From Gammaproteobacteria bacterium (GTDB taxonomy: Bacteria > Pseudomonadota > Gammaproteobacteria > Pseudomonadales > Pseudohongiellaceae): DNA of 36,976 nt. The position numbers and the translations under genes are program-made. The notes under the pieces were generated by a model, which was given only the letters and a program-made list of their open reading frames with translations, did not search any database and had not been told where the DNA came from. Every line of letters begins with the position of its first letter. The stretch's first letter is position 1. Shown here in pieces: positions 35,249 to 36,976 of this stretch. Location of the stretch: contig JAUSMU010000126.1 of assembly GCA_030645995.1 (NCBI GenBank), positions 1 to 36,976 of the forward strand, read 5' to 3'.

Positions 35249-36763
35249 ATGCAAAAAGTGAGAACCCGAATAGCCCCATCACCTACAGGCGACCCTCACG
35301 TTGGCACCGCCTACATCGCACTATTCAATCGTTGCTTTGCTCAACAACACGGCGGGGAATTCATACTTCGCATTGAGGACACCGACCAGGTACGCAGTTC
35401 GGCGAAATCGGAACAGGATATCCTCAATGCACTGAAGTGGTTAGGTTTGAGCTGGAGCGAGGGGCCAGACATTGGGGGTGAGTTCGCACCCTATCGCCAA
35501 AGTGAAAGAAGCGCACTTTACAGTGCTGAAATATTGAAACTACTTGAGAGCCAGCATGCATTCCGTTGCTTCTGCACAGCGGAAAGGCTGCAGGATTTGC
35601 GCGTCAAACAAATGGGGGAGAAGAGTACCATCGGATACGATGGACACTGCCTGCAACTCTCAGCGGAGGAAGTTGCAAACAAAATTTCTAGAGGGGAGGA
35701 ACACGTTATTCGCATGCGCATTCCTGAGGCTGGAGACTGCGTGTTCAATGACCTTTTACGGGGAGAAATACGAATTGCTTGGCAGCAAATCGACATGCAG
35801 ATTTTAATCAAGTCTGATGGATTACCCACCTATCATTTTGCAAATGTTGTGGATGACCATCATATGAGAATCAGCCACGTCATCCGTGGCGAAGAGTGGA
35901 TCAACTCCACTCCCAAGCACCTGTTACTTTATCAGTACTTTGGTTGGGAACCACCGGTATATTGCCACATGCCATTATTACGCAATACTGACAAGAGCAA
36001 GCTCAGTAAACGAAAAAATCCTACTAGCATAGGTTACTACAGGGATATGGGATATCTGCCTGAGGCAGTCGTGAACTATCTTGGCATGATGGGTTGGACA
36101 ATGCCTGATGGGCAAGAAAAGTTCACACTTAAAGAGATGACAGCCAGTTTTGATCTCTCACGAGTATCGCTCGGTGGCCCCGTGTTCGATGTAACAAAAC
36201 TTGACTGGCTAAATGGCAAGTACATCCGAGAAAACCTGAATGATGAGCAGTTTGCGAATTTATTTGCTGAGTGGGCATTCAAACCCGAAAAGGTCGCACG
36301 TATTATTCCTTTGCTGAAAGAGCGCGTCGAAAGATTCACAGACGTAGCACCATTGGCGGCCTTCTTTTTTGCGGGGCTACCTGAAATTGATGCGACTAGA
36401 TTTGAACACAAAAAACTGAGTCAGGAAGATTCAAGGAAGATTCTCCAATTCATTCTTTGGCAGTTGGAGCAACTACGCGGGTTTGACCGTGATGATATAG
36501 AGGCAGCCTGCCTAGGACTTGCAGAAACACTCAACACCAAGATTCGCGATTTACTTTTCCCTTTGTTTGTCGCTATATCGGGAAAGTCCACTTCTACATC
36601 GGTCATCGACTCAATAAGCATCTTAGGTCTTGACATAACGCGTGCGCGAATTCGTTATGCTATCTCAGTGTTAGGTGGAATTTCTAATAAGGAAGCGAAG
36701 GCGTTCGAAAAGGAATTCAGAGAGCTTGGACAGGCTTCAGACAAACAGCTGACTAATGATTGA
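35249..36763 (+). CDS. gltX: Glutamyl-tRNA synthetase
   Basis: Class I synthetase charging tRNA-Glu. The 504-residue protein has the HIGH-equivalent PSPTGDPHVGTAY near 10-22, FILRIEDTDQVRS, the KMSKS-equivalent KLSKRKNPTS near 250, and the alpha-helical C-terminal anticodon-binding part. Length is slightly above E. coli (471) and near Pseudomonas. The ATG at 35249 has TAAGGA five bases upstream. It is divergent from dusA. Downstream is a tRNA-Ala gene, as after gltX in pseudomonads. Its substrate tRNA-Glu(TTC) is encoded at 18741. Confidence 0.96.
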   Translation: MQKVRTRIAPSPTGDPHVGTAYIALFNRCFAQQHGGEFILRIEDTDQVRSSAKSEQDILNALKWLGLSWSEGPDIGGEFAPYRQSERSALYSAEILKLLESQHAFRCFCTAERLQDLRVKQMGEKSTIGYDGHCLQLSAEEVANKISRGEEHVIRMRIPEAGDCVFNDLLRGEIRIAWQQIDMQILIKSDGLPTYHFANVVDDHHMRISHVIRGEEWINSTPKHLLLYQYFGWEPPVYCHMPLLRNTDKSKLSKRKNPTSIGYYRDMGYLPEAVVNYLGMMGWTMPDGQEKFTLKEMTASFDLSRVSLGGPVFDVTKLDWLNGKYIRENLNDEQFANLFAEWAFKPEKVARIIPLLKERVERFTDVAPLAAFFFAGLPEIDATRFEHKKLSQEDSRKILQFILWQLEQLRGFDRDDIEAACLGLAETLNTKIRDLLFPLFVAISGKSTSTSVIDSISILGLDITRARIRYAISVLGGISNKEAKAFEKEFRELGQASDKQLTND

Positions 36764-36794
36764 CAGCTGAGGTGTCGGTGCTTAGAATGCGCGG

Positions 36795-36833
36795 ACTCTG
36801 AATTTGTGCGCTTCCCAGCAGCAAATTCAGAGT
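36795..36833 (+). terminator. Long hairpin downstream of gltX
   Basis: ACTCTGAATTTG at 36795-36806 and CAAATTCAGAGT at 36822-36833 are perfect 12-base complements around a 15-base loop, 31 bases after the gltX stop. The stem is AT-rich and the next bases (AACTTTA) are not a T run, so it is either a weak terminator or an RNA-stability element between gltX and the tRNA. Confidence 0.4.
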
Positions 36834-36855
36834 AACTTTAAGCCTGAGTACTATG

Positions 36856-36884
36856 TTGACGTACCTAAGCGAGAGGTTTGAAAA
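36856..36884 (+). promoter_or_regulatory. Possible promoter of tRNA-Ala
   Basis: TTGACG at 36856-36861 is a good -35 box, the same hexamer as at the tRNA-Glu promoter, but the -10 position 17 bases on reads only TGAAAA. Transcription would begin close to the tRNA 5' end. The weak -10 makes this tentative. Confidence 0.3.
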
Positions 36885-36896
36885 GCTTTAATTTGT

Positions 36897-36972
36897 GGGG
36901 TCTTAGCTCAGCTGGGAGAGCGCAACGCTGGCAGCGTTGAGGTCATCGGTTCGATCCCGATAGGCTCCACCA
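36897..36972 (+). tRNA. tRNA-Ala (anticodon GGC)
   Basis: A 76-base tRNA ending just inside the window. The acceptor stem GGGGTCT/AGGCTCC contains two G-T pairs, including G3-T70, the alanine identity element recognised by AlaRS. The anticodon stem CAACG/CGTTG encloses the loop CTGGCAG with anticodon GGC. T arm ATCGGTTCGATCCCGAT, discriminator A, encoded CCA. It decodes GCC and GCU. More tRNAs may follow beyond the window. Confidence 0.96.
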
Positions 36973-36976
36973 ACTT

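Overview
This window reads as core chromosome of a gammaproteobacterium. The proteins match gammaproteobacterial families closely: long-form QueF, YadG/YadH, SohB, HrpA, DusA, NfuA. Several gene groupings recall Pseudomonas and its relatives: gloB/mltD/yafS-like/rnhA/dnaQ; DUF934-cysI near metH and nfuA; 4.5S RNA upstream of dnaX-ybaB-recR; gltX followed by tRNA-Ala. Base composition is moderate, lower than typical Pseudomonas, so a related lineage of the Pseudomonadales/Cellvibrionales kind is likelier than Pseudomonas itself. That placement is inference. I see no insertion sequence, prophage, CRISPR array or defence system.

Layout. (1) 74-9689: ppiD; the minus-strand gloB-mltD pair; then a plus-strand run of yafS-like methyltransferase, rnhA, dnaQ, nudC, sohB and acuI/yhdH. 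(2) 9708-18099: sulfur and one-carbon metabolism. This holds the overlapping DUF934-cysI pair, two small single-span membrane protein genes, the very large metH, divergent nfuA, and a minus-strand pair of an unrecognised 80-residue protein with a dimeric-type dUTPase. (3) 18100-18740: the only long gene-poor stretch, followed by a self-contained tRNA-Glu unit with promoter and terminator. (4) 18975-21703: the yadG-yadH ABC exporter, queF and tRNA-Ser(GGA). (5) 21887-28616: the 4.5S RNA gene, dnaX, ybaB, recR, rnd, ycgN, a membrane protein gene and fadD. (6) 28637-36972: hrpA, mlaA, a terB-like gene and dusA on the minus strand, then gltX and tRNA-Ala(GGC).

Functional themes are DNA replication and repair (dnaX, dnaQ, rnhA, recR, dUTPase), RNA maturation and translation (rnd, hrpA, dusA, queF, gltX, tRNAs, 4.5S RNA), envelope upkeep (ppiD, mltD, sohB, mlaA, ABC exporter) and sulfur assimilation feeding methionine (cysI, metH).

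No wholly new system is evident. The most notable signal is inside dnaX: a ten-A run holding a correctly phased A-AAA-AAG heptamer, with a -1 frame stop one codon later. This is the arrangement that yields the short gamma subunit in E. coli. Other points worth a look are a near-mirror pair of promoter elements between dusA and gltX, two small unrecognised genes, and the gene-poor stretch before tRNA-Glu.
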